64,000 nucleotides of DNA, from the NCBI GenBank assembly GCA_016342585.1, contig JAEINK010000013.1:1-64000 (forward strand). Reading direction: 5' to 3'. Numbering within the stretch: the stretch's first letter is position 1; every line of letters begins with the position of its first letter. The notes under the pieces are model-generated. The model did not search any database and was not told the origin of the DNA. It worked only from the letters and a program-made list of their open reading frames with translations. Origin of the DNA: Spirochaetales bacterium (GTDB lineage: Bacteria > Spirochaetota > Spirochaetia > UBA9216). Position numbers and translations under genes: made by a program. Below are positions 63,773 to 64,000 of the stretch, piece by piece.

Positions 63773-64000
63773 GTGTTTCTTAAAAGTCTTGAGATCTTCG
63801 GATTCAAATCATTTGCAGACAGAAGTCGAATTGAATTTCAAAATGGAATTTCTGCTCTCCTGGGGCCCAATGGCTGTGGTAAGAGTAATGTTGTCGATGC
63901 GATCAAATGGGTTATAGGTGAACAGTCAGTTAAGTCCTTACGTGCAGAGAAGATGGAAGATATCATCTTCAATGGAACTGAAGGCAGAAAACCCTTGAAT
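63773..64000 (+). CDS. smc: Chromosome segregation ATPase SMC, N-terminal part (runs off the right edge)
   Basis: 76 codons are visible from GTG at 63773, five bases after [20 protein letters not shown] and Walker [21 protein letters not shown] are diagnostic of SMC. It is distinct from jetC, which is MukB-like. SMC organises the chromosome with ScpA and ScpB. It is divergent from rnhB. Confidence 0.95.
   Translation, partial: MFLKSLEIFGFKSFADRSRIEFQNGISALLGPNGCGKSNVVDAIKWVIGEQSVKSLRAEKMEDIIFNGTEGRKPLN

Overview
The window is bacterial, most likely from a spirochaete (Spirochaetota). The best lineage clue is the small PUR-alpha/DUF3276 nucleic-acid-binding gene (62800-63063), the family of Borrelia BpuR. 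It lies beside rnhB and the start of smc. Many predicted lipoproteins and a GldA/GldF/GldG-type ABC operon fit the same picture. The genus cannot be fixed from the sequence alone.

Region 1 (1-16800) is an accessory, defence-rich island. It starts with a zinc-ribbon transposase 5' end next to a truncated Rpn nuclease/transposase gene. A nuclease-fold protein, a LuxR-type membrane regulator and an HU-like protein follow. The core is a complete four-gene Wadjet plasmid-defence system (jetA-jetB-jetC-jetD, 4890-11437) whose genes all overlap. It is bracketed by a 97-bp direct repeat (4022-4118 and 11640-11736). Debris on its left (Rpn fragments, a helicase fragment) repeats, in the same order, the intact genes on its right: repeat, Rpn gene, PLD-SF2 helicase with DUF3427 tail. 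A YgiT-type antitoxin with a toxin cut down to its last codons, and an intact MazE/MazF-like pair, complete the island.

Region 2 (16900-27050) encodes cell-envelope proteins. A translationally coupled operon carries a transglutaminase-like/TPR exported protein and three large lipoproteins, two of them ending in DUF1566 domains. A convergent pair of exported proteins of unknown function follows.

Region 3 (27200-47700) is mostly housekeeping and metabolism: a Gfo/Idh/MocA oxidoreductase, a QueG-like 4Fe-4S protein, tRNA-Leu(UAA), a secreted protein with four copies of a 93-residue repeat, a UvrD/PcrA/Rep helicase, a DUF362 ferredoxin-like protein, the Gld-type ABC operon with DUF4340, a queuosine-mannosyltransferase-like enzyme coupled to a PadR regulator, a divergent serine hydrolase, and a PfkB kinase, HAD phosphatase and phosphohexomutase.

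Region 4 (47700-64000) has a SWIM-SNF2 helicase, tRNA-Gly(UCC), a broken caspase-like lipoprotein gene, a receiver-receiver-adenylate cyclase protein, an Uup-like ABC-F ATPase, a three-gene envelope/signalling operon (coiled-coil barrel protein, HD-GYP-like protein with altered catalytic residues, HYDIN-like lipoprotein), and the PUR gene, rnhB and smc.

The known system that stands out is Wadjet. Less described are the duplicated scaffold around it, the transglutaminase/lipoprotein operon, the four-repeat secreted protein, and the mirror-image PadR promoter region.
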